A DNA stretch of 5,208 bases from an uncultured bacterium. Its GTDB lineage: Bacteria; Actinomycetota; Actinomycetes; S36-B12. The notes beneath the pieces are model-generated. The model was not told where the DNA came from, searched no databases, and worked only from the letters and a program-made list of their open reading frames with translations. The stretch is from positions 1 through 5,208 of the forward strand of contig CAJAKT010000222.1 in assembly GCA_903940375.1 (NCBI GenBank), read 5' to 3'. The translations under genes and the position numbers were made by a program. Shown here one piece after another: positions 1-5,208 of the stretch. The number at the start of each line of letters is the position of its first letter. Position 1 is the stretch's first letter.

Positions 1-1415
1 CGGCTCTGCAGGCATTGCTCCGCGCGGCGCGCGATGTGCTGGGTGATCCCGGTGCGGCCTGGGATCCGCTGGAACTGCAGGCGATCGTCGTTGCGCCCTA
101 CGACGAACCGACGCGCAGAGTGGTGGCCGACCGGCTGAACAACCGCTGGGAGGCTGCGCAGGAGGTTGTTCGGCAGCTTCGAGGTGTCGACGCGACGCAG
201 GAGGAGGCGTTCAGCGACGATGCCGCGGCCCTGCACATCATCGCTGTCGGACTGGGGCTTGCGATGCTGGCGCCCCTGTCGGAGCGATGGAGCGATGCGC
301 GGTCATGGACGGCGCTCGCTGCCCGGCTGCTGGAGGCACTCGTCGCCGTCGACACCGAGGAAGGCGAGGGTGAGCATGCGCGATGGCGTGCGCGTGTGAC
401 GATGCCGGGCACGCCGTCGGCGATGGCACGACTGCTGCGCGTGTTGTCGCTCCTCGACGTGCATGTGGTCAGCCTCTTCACGGCGCAACTCGGTGGTGGT
501 CGGCAGCTCGTCGACCTGTTCCTCTCTGCACCGACCGATGTCGATCGAGCGACCCTCGTGCACGGCATGTCTTCCGTCGCTTCCGACGTGATCCTTGCTC
601 GCGGGATCGACGACGACGCAGACGATGTCGCCACCCGGGTCCTGCATCTGAGCACTCGCCTGGCGCAGAATCCCGAGGCGGCCCCGAAAGCCGCGGCGGA
701 TCTCGTCCTGGCAGACGAGTGGGAGGTCACGACCGCTGCCGAGGGCGACGACGATTCGGCCTTCGTGCTGAGGCTGCAGTGGACGCCGGAGGTCCACGTG
801 ATCCTGCGACGCACCCGTGCCCCCTTCACCCGGACGGAGCAGAGGCGGGCATCCGCGCTCCTATCCCTTGTCGCCGCTCTTTCGGAGGCACGCGGGGAGC
901 CCGATGGCTTCGGCTGGCGCGAGACTCTGGCCGACGGCAGGCCCGTCACTGTTCGTCTCGGTCGTCCGCACGACACCGAGGGTGTGGAGGCCCTGCACGA
1001 GCGCTGCACGCCGGAGTCGCGCTACCAGCGCTACTTCACGCCGATGAATGAGTGGCGCGAGGACAATCTCCGTCGCATCTCCGGCGGCCATCGTGGCGCG
1101 ACGCTGGTGGTCACTGACATTCGCGAGGAGATCATCGCCCTGGGCAATGTCTTCCCGCTCGGGCCACAGTCGACTGACACTGCTGAGATCGCGGTCATTG
1201 TCGATGACGCCTGGCACGGTTCAGGTGTGGGCATGGTGCTGACGATGCGCCTCGTCGATGTGGCCAGACGGATGGGCTTCACCGAGCTGATCGCCTACGT
1301 GCTGGCCGACAACCGCGCGATGCGAGGGCTGCTGGAGGCGACCGGATTGGCCTGGGTGCCGAGCTCTGAGCACGATCTCGGATCGTCTGTCGTCAGCCTG
1401 GCTGCGCGTATCTAG
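1..1415 (+). CDS. GNAT-family N-acetyltransferase with N-terminal ACT-like and TetR-C-domain-like regions (5' partial)
   Basis: The reading frame is open to the left edge (codons in phase with position 3), so the gene is cut by the window. A TTG at 15 is only the first in-window start and probably not the real one. Residues below count from that TTG. Residues 1-115 are helical and resemble the ligand-binding domain of TetR/AcrR regulators (ALHIIAVGLGLAMLAPL at 72-88). Residues 122-195 look like an ACT domain, with MPGTPSAMARLL (130-141) as the strand-turn-helix and G132 at the turn. Residues 235-290 (RRTRAPFTRTEQ) resemble a degenerate GAF-like linker. Residues 300-466 are a GNAT domain: acetyl-CoA loop HGSGVG at 401-406, then ADNRAMRGLLEATG at 431-444. 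Known ACT-GNAT proteins of actinobacteria are amino-acid-responsive lysine acetyltransferases, so a similar role is inferred; the substrate is unknown. GNAT assignment is firm, the N-terminal domains are tentative. Confidence 0.82.
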   Translation, partial: ALQALLRAARDVLGDPGAAWDPLELQAIVVAPYDEPTRRVVADRLNNRWEAAQEVVRQLRGVDATQEEAFSDDAAALHIIAVGLGLAMLAPLSERWSDARSWTALAARLLEALVAVDTEEGEGEHARWRARVTMPGTPSAMARLLRVLSLLDVHVVSLFTAQLGGGRQLVDLFLSAPTDVDRATLVHGMSSVASDVILARGIDDDADDVATRVLHLSTRLAQNPEAAPKAAADLVLADEWEVTTAAEGDDDSAFVLRLQWTPEVHVILRRTRAPFTRTEQRRASALLSLVAALSEARGEPDGFGWRETLADGRPVTVRLGRPHDTEGVEALHERCTPESRYQRYFTPMNEWREDNLRRISGGHRGATLVVTDIREEIIALGNVFPLGPQSTDTAEIAVIVDDAWHGSGVGMVLTMRLVDVARRMGFTELIAYVLADNRAMRGLLEATGLAWVPSSEHDLGSSVVSLAARI

Positions 1416-1424
1416 GCGAGCGCG

Positions 1425-2699
1425 TCAGGGCGACTCGAGGGCGTCGCGGATCGGCACGAGCTTCGCGACCGATTCGGCGAGCTCGTCGGCAGGGTCAGAC
1501 CCGGCGACGATGCCGCAACCAGCGAATGAGCGGACCTGCCCGAGCTCGGAGTCGATCGTGGCGCAGCGCAGGGCGATGCCGAACTCGCCGTCGCCATGCC
1601 GGTCGAACCAGCCGACGGGGCCGGCGTATCGCCCGCGATCCATGCCCTCGATCTCACGGATGACCGACAGTGCCCGCTCGGTGGGGGTGCCGCACACCGC
1701 GGCGGTGGGATGCAGGGAGGCGGCGAGGGCCAGCACGGTGGCGGAGTCGGCCAGCCGTCCGGTGACATCGGTGGCGAGGTGCTGCACATTCGCCAGTTCG
1801 AGCACGTGCGGATGGCTGGGGACGTCGAGATCGGTGCAGTGCGCAGCGAGTGCCTTCGCCACGGAGTGCACGGCGTACTCGTGCTCCTCGGTGTCCTTGT
1901 CGCTGCTGAGCAGCGCGCGGGCGAGACCGGCGTCGGTGCGGTCGTCGCCGCGGCGTCGGACCGTGCCAGCGAGGACGCGACTGGTGACGAGGTCGCCGGT
2001 GCGGCGGACGAGCAGCTCGGGAGTCGCACCAATGAGATCACCGACGCTGAAGGTCCAGCAGGAGGGGTACGAGTCAGCAAGCCGAAGGAGCAGGTGGCGG
2101 CGGTCCAGCGGTCCCTCGACATTGGCGACCACGTCGCGCGCGAGCACGACCTTGTCGAGCTCGCCGGCCTTGATCCGGCGGACTGCTTCGGCGACCGACT
2201 GCTGCCATTCGATGGTGCTGCGGCTGCCCTCCGACCAGGTCAGGGAGTCGGGCCGTTCCGGCACCGATACCGGCGGCAGGGCAGGTCGCATCCCGGGTTC
2301 GCGGCCGATGACGGTGACCCATGCCTGGCCGGCACGACGTCCGACGATCACCTGCGGAACGATCACGATCGAGGAGCCGTTCTCCGGATCGAATGAGAAC
2401 GAGCCGAAGGCAACCGGTCCGGTGCCGGGCATGCTGACGGTGTCGTCGATCTCAAGTGACGCGCACAGAGTCGACCACCAGCGCTGGGTGCGGCTGAACC
2501 GCTCGTTGCCGCGGACCTCCAGCCGGGCGGCGACGCCCCAGCCGATCAGTCCCTCTCCGCCCCGTACCCAGGCGACCGGATCGGCCTGCGGCAGCCGAGC
2601 GAGCAGCTCGACGGGATCGGCTATGGGTCGGGTGGTGACGAACATCCGCTCAGTCGAGGGCTCTGCTCCGAGGGGAGCGGGCGCCGCGGACGAGGTCAC
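1425..2699 (-). CDS. menF: Isochorismate synthase MenF (menaquinone pathway)
   Basis: Converts chorismate to isochorismate with Mg2+ in the cytoplasm, the entry step of menaquinone synthesis. At 424 aa it has the usual length of the chorismate-binding family. Visible motifs are LDKVVLARDV (181-190), GATPELLVRR (224-233), VLAGTVRR (242-249), EEHEYAV (271-277), LHPTAAVCGTPTERAL (329-344), GRYAGPVGW (356-364) and GCGIVAGSDPADELAES (394-410). K183 aligns with the catalytic base lysine of isochorismate synthases (Gln in anthranilate synthase) and E228 with the catalytic acid; E274 and E409 are candidate Mg2+ ligands. The start is uncertain: GTG at 2699 gives 424 aa, while ATG at 2645 (residue 19) removes a low-complexity Ala/Pro-rich stretch. 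Neither has a good ribosome binding site. It is divergent from menG, another menaquinone gene, which favours MenF over a siderophore or salicylate role. Confidence 0.93.
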   Translation of the reverse strand: MTSSAAPAPLGAEPSTERMFVTTRPIADPVELLARLPQADPVAWVRGGEGLIGWGVAARLEVRGNERFSRTQRWWSTLCASLEIDDTVSMPGTGPVAFGSFSFDPENGSSIVIVPQVIVGRRAGQAWVTVIGREPGMRPALPPVSVPERPDSLTWSEGSRSTIEWQQSVAEAVRRIKAGELDKVVLARDVVANVEGPLDRRHLLLRLADSYPSCWTFSVGDLIGATPELLVRRTGDLVTSRVLAGTVRRRGDDRTDAGLARALLSSDKDTEEHEYAVHSVAKALAAHCTDLDVPSHPHVLELANVQHLATDVTGRLADSATVLALAASLHPTAAVCGTPTERALSVIREIEGMDRGRYAGPVGWFDRHGDGEFGIALRCATIDSELGQVRSFAGCGIVAGSDPADELAESVAKLVPIRDALESP

Positions 2700-2705
2700 C
2701 CGCAG

Positions 2706-2735
2706 AGCCTAGGGCGACTCCGGTCGGGCGGCACA
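2706..2735 (-). promoter_or_regulatory. Tentative menF promoter with possible leaderless start
   Basis: On the minus strand TAGGCT (2711 to 2706) fits the actinobacterial TANNNT -10 pattern. A poor -35 candidate, TGTGCC, lies 18 bp upstream at 2735-2730. Transcription would then begin near 2699, the first base of the GTG start of menF, giving a leaderless mRNA. This would explain why no ribosome binding site precedes that GTG. Short degenerate matches like this occur by chance, so the call is weak. Confidence 0.25.
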
Positions 2736-2746
2736 CTCGAAGGGGT

Positions 2747-2753
2747 GGAAGGA
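2747..2753 (+). promoter_or_regulatory. Ribosome binding site of menG
   Basis: GGAAGGA lies 7 nt before the GTG at 2761 and supports that codon as the start of menG. No convincing -10/-35 pair for menG is visible in the 61 bp between the divergent menF and menG starts, so its promoter may lie inside the menF coding region or be weak. Confidence 0.7.
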
Positions 2754-2760
2754 TCGCGCC

Positions 2761-3462
2761 GTGTCCCGCGCTGATCTCGACAAGGCCCCTACTGACGTCG
2801 CGGCGATGTTCGACGATGTCGCTGAGCGCTATGACCTGACGAATGATGTCCTGGCCCTCGGCCAGACCCGCCGCTGGCGCACGGCCGTCCTCGAGGCGGT
2901 TGCCCCCCGGCCCGGGGAGCGGATCCTTGATCTCGCGGCTGGCACCGGGACGTCGAGTGTGCCCTTCTCGAAGGCCGGTGCCGTCGTCGTGCCGACCGAC
3001 TTCTCCCTGGGCATGCTGCAGGTGGGCAAGCGCCGCCAGCCCTTCCTTCCCTTCGTGGCGGGCGACGGCATGAACCTGCCCTTCCGCGACGATGCCTTCG
3101 ACGCGGCGACGATCTCGTTCGGGCTGCGCAACATCAATGACCGGATGGCCGGGCTGCGGGAGCTGCTGCGGGTGGTGCGACCCGGTGGCCGCCTGGTCGT
3201 CTGCGAGTTCTCGTCACCCACCTGGTCGCCGTTCCGGACCGTCTACAGCGAGTACCTGATGAAGGCCCTGCCGGCCGTCGCCCGACGCACGTCGTCCAAC
3301 CCCGATGCCTACGTCTACCTCGCCGAATCGATCCGTGCCTGGCCCGATCAGGAGGCACTTGCGGCCGACCTGGTCGCCTGTGGATGGGGCCGTGTCCAGT
3401 GGCGGAATCTGTCCGGCGGGATCGTCGCCCTGCACCGCGCTGTCCGCCCCGACGGGGTGTAA
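2761..3462 (+). CDS. menG: Demethylmenaquinone methyltransferase MenG/UbiE
   Basis: SAM-dependent C-methyltransferase that turns demethylmenaquinone into menaquinone, the last step of the pathway. It has 233 aa, typical for the family. The N-terminal signature runs from FDDVAERYDLTNDVLALG (17-34) to W39. The SAM-binding motif I is LDLAAGTGTSS (56-66), with acidic D80 (PTDFS) and D102 (GDG). Family motifs ISFGLRNI (118-125) and RVVRPGGRLVVCEFS (137-151) follow; the latter matches the UbiE signature except Arg where Lys is usual. The C-terminal SGGIVALHRA (218-227) is also characteristic. The GTG start is chosen because it has a ribosome binding site and gives the normal N-terminus. In this menaquinone setting (menF divergent, nuo downstream) MenG is more likely than the ubiquinone enzyme. 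The stop is 79 nt before nuoA; no clear terminator is seen between them, so read-through into nuo is possible. Confidence 0.95.
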   Translation: MSRADLDKAPTDVAAMFDDVAERYDLTNDVLALGQTRRWRTAVLEAVAPRPGERILDLAAGTGTSSVPFSKAGAVVVPTDFSLGMLQVGKRRQPFLPFVAGDGMNLPFRDDAFDAATISFGLRNINDRMAGLRELLRVVRPGGRLVVCEFSSPTWSPFRTVYSEYLMKALPAVARRTSSNPDAYVYLAESIRAWPDQEALAADLVACGWGRVQWRNLSGGIVALHRAVRPDGV

Positions 3463-3482
3463 CGGTGCTGCCGCCCGCCCAC

Positions 3483-3488
3483 TATGCT
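3483..3488 (+). promoter_or_regulatory. Candidate -10 element of the nuo operon promoter
   Basis: TATGCT fits the actinobacterial TANNNT -10 pattern and sits in the 79-bp menG-nuoA gap. It would place transcription start near 3495, giving a leader of about 47 nt before nuoA. No good -35 hexamer is found at 17-19 bp upstream, where the sequence overlaps the menG stop codon. The position just before the Rex-like operator is what makes it credible. Confidence 0.4.
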
Positions 3489-3496
3489 TTCGACGG

Positions 3497-3514
3497 TCGT
3501 GAAGTGATTCACAA
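3497..3514 (+). promoter_or_regulatory. Putative Rex (NADH/NAD+ sensor) operator upstream of nuoA
   Basis: The sequence TCGTGAAGTGATTCACAA is an 18-bp interrupted palindrome with arms TCGTGAA and TTCACAA around a 4-bp spacer. It matches the Rex operator described for Streptomyces and other Gram-positive bacteria (TTGTGAA-N4-TTCACAA) at 13 of the 14 fixed positions, differing only by C at 3498. It lies just after the candidate -10 at 3483-3488, across the expected transcription start, a position suited to repression. Rex binds DNA when NADH/NAD+ is low and releases it when NADH builds up. Respiratory genes including nuo have been reported as Rex targets in actinobacteria, so control of complex I here is a reasonable inference. 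No Rex gene lies in this window. Confidence 0.75.
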
Positions 3515-3525
3515 ATGCGCAAACC

Positions 3526-3533
3526 GTGAGGAG
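3526..3533 (+). promoter_or_regulatory. Ribosome binding site of nuoA
   Basis: GTGAGGAG lies 8 nt before the TTG at 3542. This strong site decides the unusual TTG start for nuoA, since no in-frame ATG or GTG lies at a plausible place nearby. Confidence 0.8.
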
Positions 3534-3541
3534 ATCCGGGC

Positions 3542-3901
3542 TTGAACGTCTACACCCCGATCCTCGTTCTTGGCCTGCTGGCCCTGCTCTTCGCCGTGTT
3601 CTCCGTGACCGCGGCGTCGTTCACCGGGCCCAAGCGGTACAACCGTGCCAAGTACGACGCCTACGAGTGCGGTATCGAGCCGACACCCCAGCCCATCGGT
3701 GGCGGACGCTTCCCGGTGAAGTACTACCTGACCGCGATGCTCTTCATCGTGTTCGACATCGAAATCGTGTTCCTGTACCCGTGGGCGGTGGCGTTCGACC
3801 AGCTGGCGATGTTCGGCCTGATCGAGATGTTCCTGTTCATCATCACCGTCCTCGTCGTCTACGCCTATGTGTGGCGTCGGCGCGGACTCGAGTGGGACTG
3901 A
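3542..3901 (+). CDS. nuoA: NADH-quinone oxidoreductase subunit A (NuoA)
   Basis: Small membrane subunit of proton-pumping complex I (ND3 homologue), located where the peripheral arm meets the membrane arm, near the quinone site. It has 119 aa, normal for the family. Three hydrophobic helices are visible at about 4-24, 62-82 and 88-110. The loop between the first two carries the conserved YECGIEP (41-47), with C43, and GGRFPVKYYLTAMLF (53-67). The second helix holds the acidic FIVFDIEIVFLYPWA (68-82), with D72 and E74 as the conserved membrane carboxylates. The start is TTG, supported by a strong ribosome binding site and by the typical N-terminus MNVYTPILVL. It is the first gene of the nuo operon and ends 11 nt before nuoB. 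Confidence 0.96.
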   Translation: MNVYTPILVLGLLALLFAVFSVTAASFTGPKRYNRAKYDAYECGIEPTPQPIGGGRFPVKYYLTAMLFIVFDIEIVFLYPWAVAFDQLAMFGLIEMFLFIITVLVVYAYVWRRRGLEWD

Positions 3902-3912
3902 CGGAGTAGCGA

Positions 3913-4467
3913 ATGGGACTCGAGGAAGCACTGCCGTCCGGCGTCCTTCTCACCACGGTGGAGAAGTTCGCTGGCTACGCCCGTAAGGGCTCGCTGTGGC
4001 CGGCGACCTTCGGTCTGGCCTGCTGCGCCATCGAGATGATGGCCGCGGGCGGCCCGCGATTCGACATCGCCCGGTACGGCATGGAGGTCTTCCGGGCCTC
4101 GCCGCGCCAGGCCGACCTCATGATCGTTGCGGGTCGCGTGAGCCAGAAGATGGCCCCCGTCCTGCGCCAGATCTACGACCAGATGCCCAATCCGAAGTGG
4201 GTCATCTCGATGGGTGTCTGCGCGTCGAGCGGCGGCATGTTCAACAACTACGCGATCGTCCAGGGTGTCGATCACGTCGTGCCCGTCGACATCTACCTGC
4301 CGGGCTGCCCGCCGCGTCCGGAGATGCTCTTCGACGCAATCCTCAAGCTGCACGACAAGATCCAGGACACCAAGCTTGGTGCGAATCGACGCGAGGAGGT
4401 CCTCGAGCTGGAGGCCGCCGCGCTCGTCGCCCCGGCCACGCTCGAGATGAAGGGCCTCATGCGATGA
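3913..4467 (+). CDS. nuoB: NADH-quinone oxidoreductase subunit B (NuoB), iron-sulfur cluster N2 subunit
   Basis: Peripheral-arm subunit (PSST homologue) that carries the terminal 4Fe-4S cluster N2, which passes electrons to menaquinone. It has 184 aa. The four cluster ligands are visible: the adjacent pair C37-C38 in FGLACCAIEMM (33-43), C103 in SMGVCASSGGMF (99-110) and C132 in YLPGCPPRPE (128-137). The segment RASPRQADLMIVAGRV (61-76) is also strongly conserved. The C-terminal tail from about 150 is charged and Glu/Ala-rich, variable in this family. ATG at 3913 follows a GGAG at 3903-3906 by 6 nt. Its stop overlaps the nuoC start in an ATGA arrangement (4464-4467), pointing to translational coupling. 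Confidence 0.97.
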   Translation: MGLEEALPSGVLLTTVEKFAGYARKGSLWPATFGLACCAIEMMAAGGPRFDIARYGMEVFRASPRQADLMIVAGRVSQKMAPVLRQIYDQMPNPKWVISMGVCASSGGMFNNYAIVQGVDHVVPVDIYLPGCPPRPEMLFDAILKLHDKIQDTKLGANRREEVLELEAAALVAPATLEMKGLMR

Positions 4468-5168
4468 GCGAGGCATCCGTTCCCGCGGTGCCGGATGGCG
4501 TTCGCGAACTCGACATCATCGGTGTCCGCCATGGCGCTTTCGGCGCGGTTGGCGGCGGCGATACCAGTGGCTTCGGCGGCCTCGTCGAGCCGATCGTGCT
4601 GCCCGGTCCGTCGTTGCGGCCGTTCGGCGGCTGGTTCGACGAGATCTCCGATGAGATCGAGCTCTCGCTTGAGGCACGCGGACTTCCTGCGCACGAGGCG
4701 ATCGAGAAGGTGGTCGTCTACCGTGACGAGATCACCTACCACGTGCGTCGCGATCATCTGGTTGCCTTCGTCACCGCGCTGCGCGACGAGCCGGGTCTGC
4801 GATTCGAGCTCTGCCTCGGCGTCAATGGCGTGCACTACCCGCACGAGACCGGACGTGAGCTGCACGGTGTGTACCCGTTCCTGTCGATCACGCATAACCG
4901 GCGAGTCCGTGTCGAGGTATCGGTGCCTGACGGCGATGCGTGGATCCCGTCGATCATCGCCGTGTACCCCACCAATGACTGGCATGAGCGCGAGACCTGG
5001 GACTTCTTCGGGATCGAGTTCCCCGGCCACCCCTCGTTGACCCGCATCATGATGCCCGACGACTGGCCCGGTCATCCGCAGCGCAAGGACTACCCCCTGG
5101 GCGGCATCCCCGTCGAGTACAAGGGCGGCACCATCCCGCCCCCGGATCAGCGGAGGTCGTACAACTGA
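4464..5168 (+). CDS. nuoC: NADH-quinone oxidoreductase subunit C (NuoC, 30 kDa subunit)
   Basis: Peripheral-arm structural subunit of complex I that packs with NuoB and NuoD and carries no cofactor. It has 234 aa and is not fused to NuoD, unlike the NuoCD of E. coli. The 30-kDa subunit signature is at 175-196: ERETWDFF, then GIEFPGHP, then SLTRIM. T193 stands where the signature expects Lys, Arg or Pro, a small deviation. PDDWPGHPQRKDYPLGG (198-214) follows, the hallmark C-terminal block. Residues 1-45, including IGVRHGAFGAVGGGDTSGFGG (split here as IGVRHGAFG at 19-27 and GGGDTSGFGG at 30-39), form the Gly-rich N-terminal extension common in actinobacterial NuoC. ATG at 4464 overlaps the nuoB stop by 4 nt and has AAGGG at 4450-4454 upstream. 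The stop overlaps the nuoD start. Confidence 0.96.
   Translation: MSEASVPAVPDGVRELDIIGVRHGAFGAVGGGDTSGFGGLVEPIVLPGPSLRPFGGWFDEISDEIELSLEARGLPAHEAIEKVVVYRDEITYHVRRDHLVAFVTALRDEPGLRFELCLGVNGVHYPHETGRELHGVYPFLSITHNRRVRVEVSVPDGDAWIPSIIAVYPTNDWHERETWDFFGIEFPGHPSLTRIMMPDDWPGHPQRKDYPLGGIPVEYKGGTIPPPDQRRSYN
5152..5156 (+). promoter_or_regulatory. Ribosome binding site of nuoD
   Basis: GGAGG inside the 3' end of nuoC, 11 nt before the ATG at 5168. The spacing is on the long side but the core is perfect; it supports nuoD starting at the ATG that overlaps the nuoC stop. Confidence 0.6.
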
Positions 5169-5208
5169 TGTCGACCGACAACGTCACCTACTCGAGCGCG
5201 GATGCGCA
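5168..5208 (+). CDS. nuoD: NADH-quinone oxidoreductase subunit D (NuoD), N-terminal fragment cut by window end
   Basis: ATG at 5168 shares one base with the nuoC stop (TGATG, 5166-5170) and opens a frame that runs off the window after 13 full codons, MSTDNVTYSSADA. Too little sequence is present to see any family motif. The assignment rests on position: nuoD follows nuoC in nearly all unfused bacterial nuo operons, and the overlap and ribosome binding site fit. NuoD is the 49-kDa subunit that forms the quinone pocket with NuoB. Confidence 0.8.
   Translation, partial: MSTDNVTYSSADA

Noticed and set aside
98..1009. 303-codon minus-strand frame opposite the acetyltransferase gene
   Set aside because: Low-complexity Ser/Arg/Ala-rich translation without recognisable domains. 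The plus-strand frame encodes coherent domains.
1430..1447. Inverted repeat GCGAC/GTCGC with an 8-nt loop near the menF 3' end as a terminator
   Set aside because: Only a 5-bp stem inside coding sequence, with no T-run on either strand; easily expected by chance at this GC content.
1510..2712. Long plus-strand open frames of 400 and 266 codons antisense to menF
   Set aside because: Their products are Ser/Arg/Thr-rich or Gly/Asp-rich with no family motifs, typical shadows in high-GC coding DNA. The minus-strand menF frame has all catalytic motifs.
3504..3512. Short palindrome GTGATTCAC as a Crp/FNR-type site
   Set aside because: Crp/FNR sites have half-sites separated by about 6 bp; here the spacer is one base. 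The longer Rex-type palindrome explains the sequence better.
3463..3541. Rho-independent terminator after menG
   Set aside because: No stable GC-rich stem followed by a T-run is visible; the only clear palindrome is the Rex-like site, which has no T-tract.
3865..5075. Minus-strand frames of 203 and 260 codons opposite nuoB and nuoC
   Set aside because: Shadows of strongly conserved complex I genes; translations are rich in His, Arg and Asp with no motif.
1..5208. Mobile elements, CRISPR arrays, tRNA or rRNA genes, attachment sites, origins
   Set aside because: No transposase, direct-repeat array, cloverleaf-like sequence or rRNA-like stretch was seen; nearly all bases are accounted for by respiratory and acetyltransferase genes.

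Overview
The window is high-GC DNA from an actinobacterium. The evidence is the GC-rich third codon positions, frequent GTG and TTG starts, the actinobacterial style of the NuoC N-terminus, and a menaquinone-based respiratory gene set. A member of the Propionibacteriales or a related order is plausible, but the sequence alone does not settle this.

Layout. (1) Positions 1-1415, plus strand: the 3' part of a large multidomain protein that ends in a GNAT acetyltransferase domain, preceded by an ACT-like segment and a TetR-ligand-domain-like helical segment. Its true start lies before the window. (2) Positions 1425-2699, minus strand: isochorismate synthase (menF), convergent with the first gene with only 9 bp between the stops. 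(3) Positions 2700-2760: a 61-bp divergent intergenic region. (4) Positions 2761-3462, plus strand: demethylmenaquinone methyltransferase (menG/ubiE). (5) Positions 3463-3541: a 79-bp leader with a candidate -10 element, a near-perfect Rex (redox-sensor) operator and a strong ribosome binding site. (6) From 3542 to the window end, plus strand: the start of the NADH dehydrogenase I (complex I) operon, nuoA-nuoB-nuoC and the first 13 codons of nuoD, tightly packed with overlapping stop and start codons.

How the genes work together. MenF makes isochorismate from chorismate, opening menaquinone synthesis. MenG performs the last methylation to menaquinone. Complex I then reduces that menaquinone with electrons from NADH while pumping protons. 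The Rex-like site at the head of the nuo operon fits control by the NADH/NAD+ ratio, the same couple that complex I acts on. The window is mostly core respiratory metabolism. No new system is evident; the items most worth checking are the Rex operator and the regulator-like domain architecture of the acetyltransferase.
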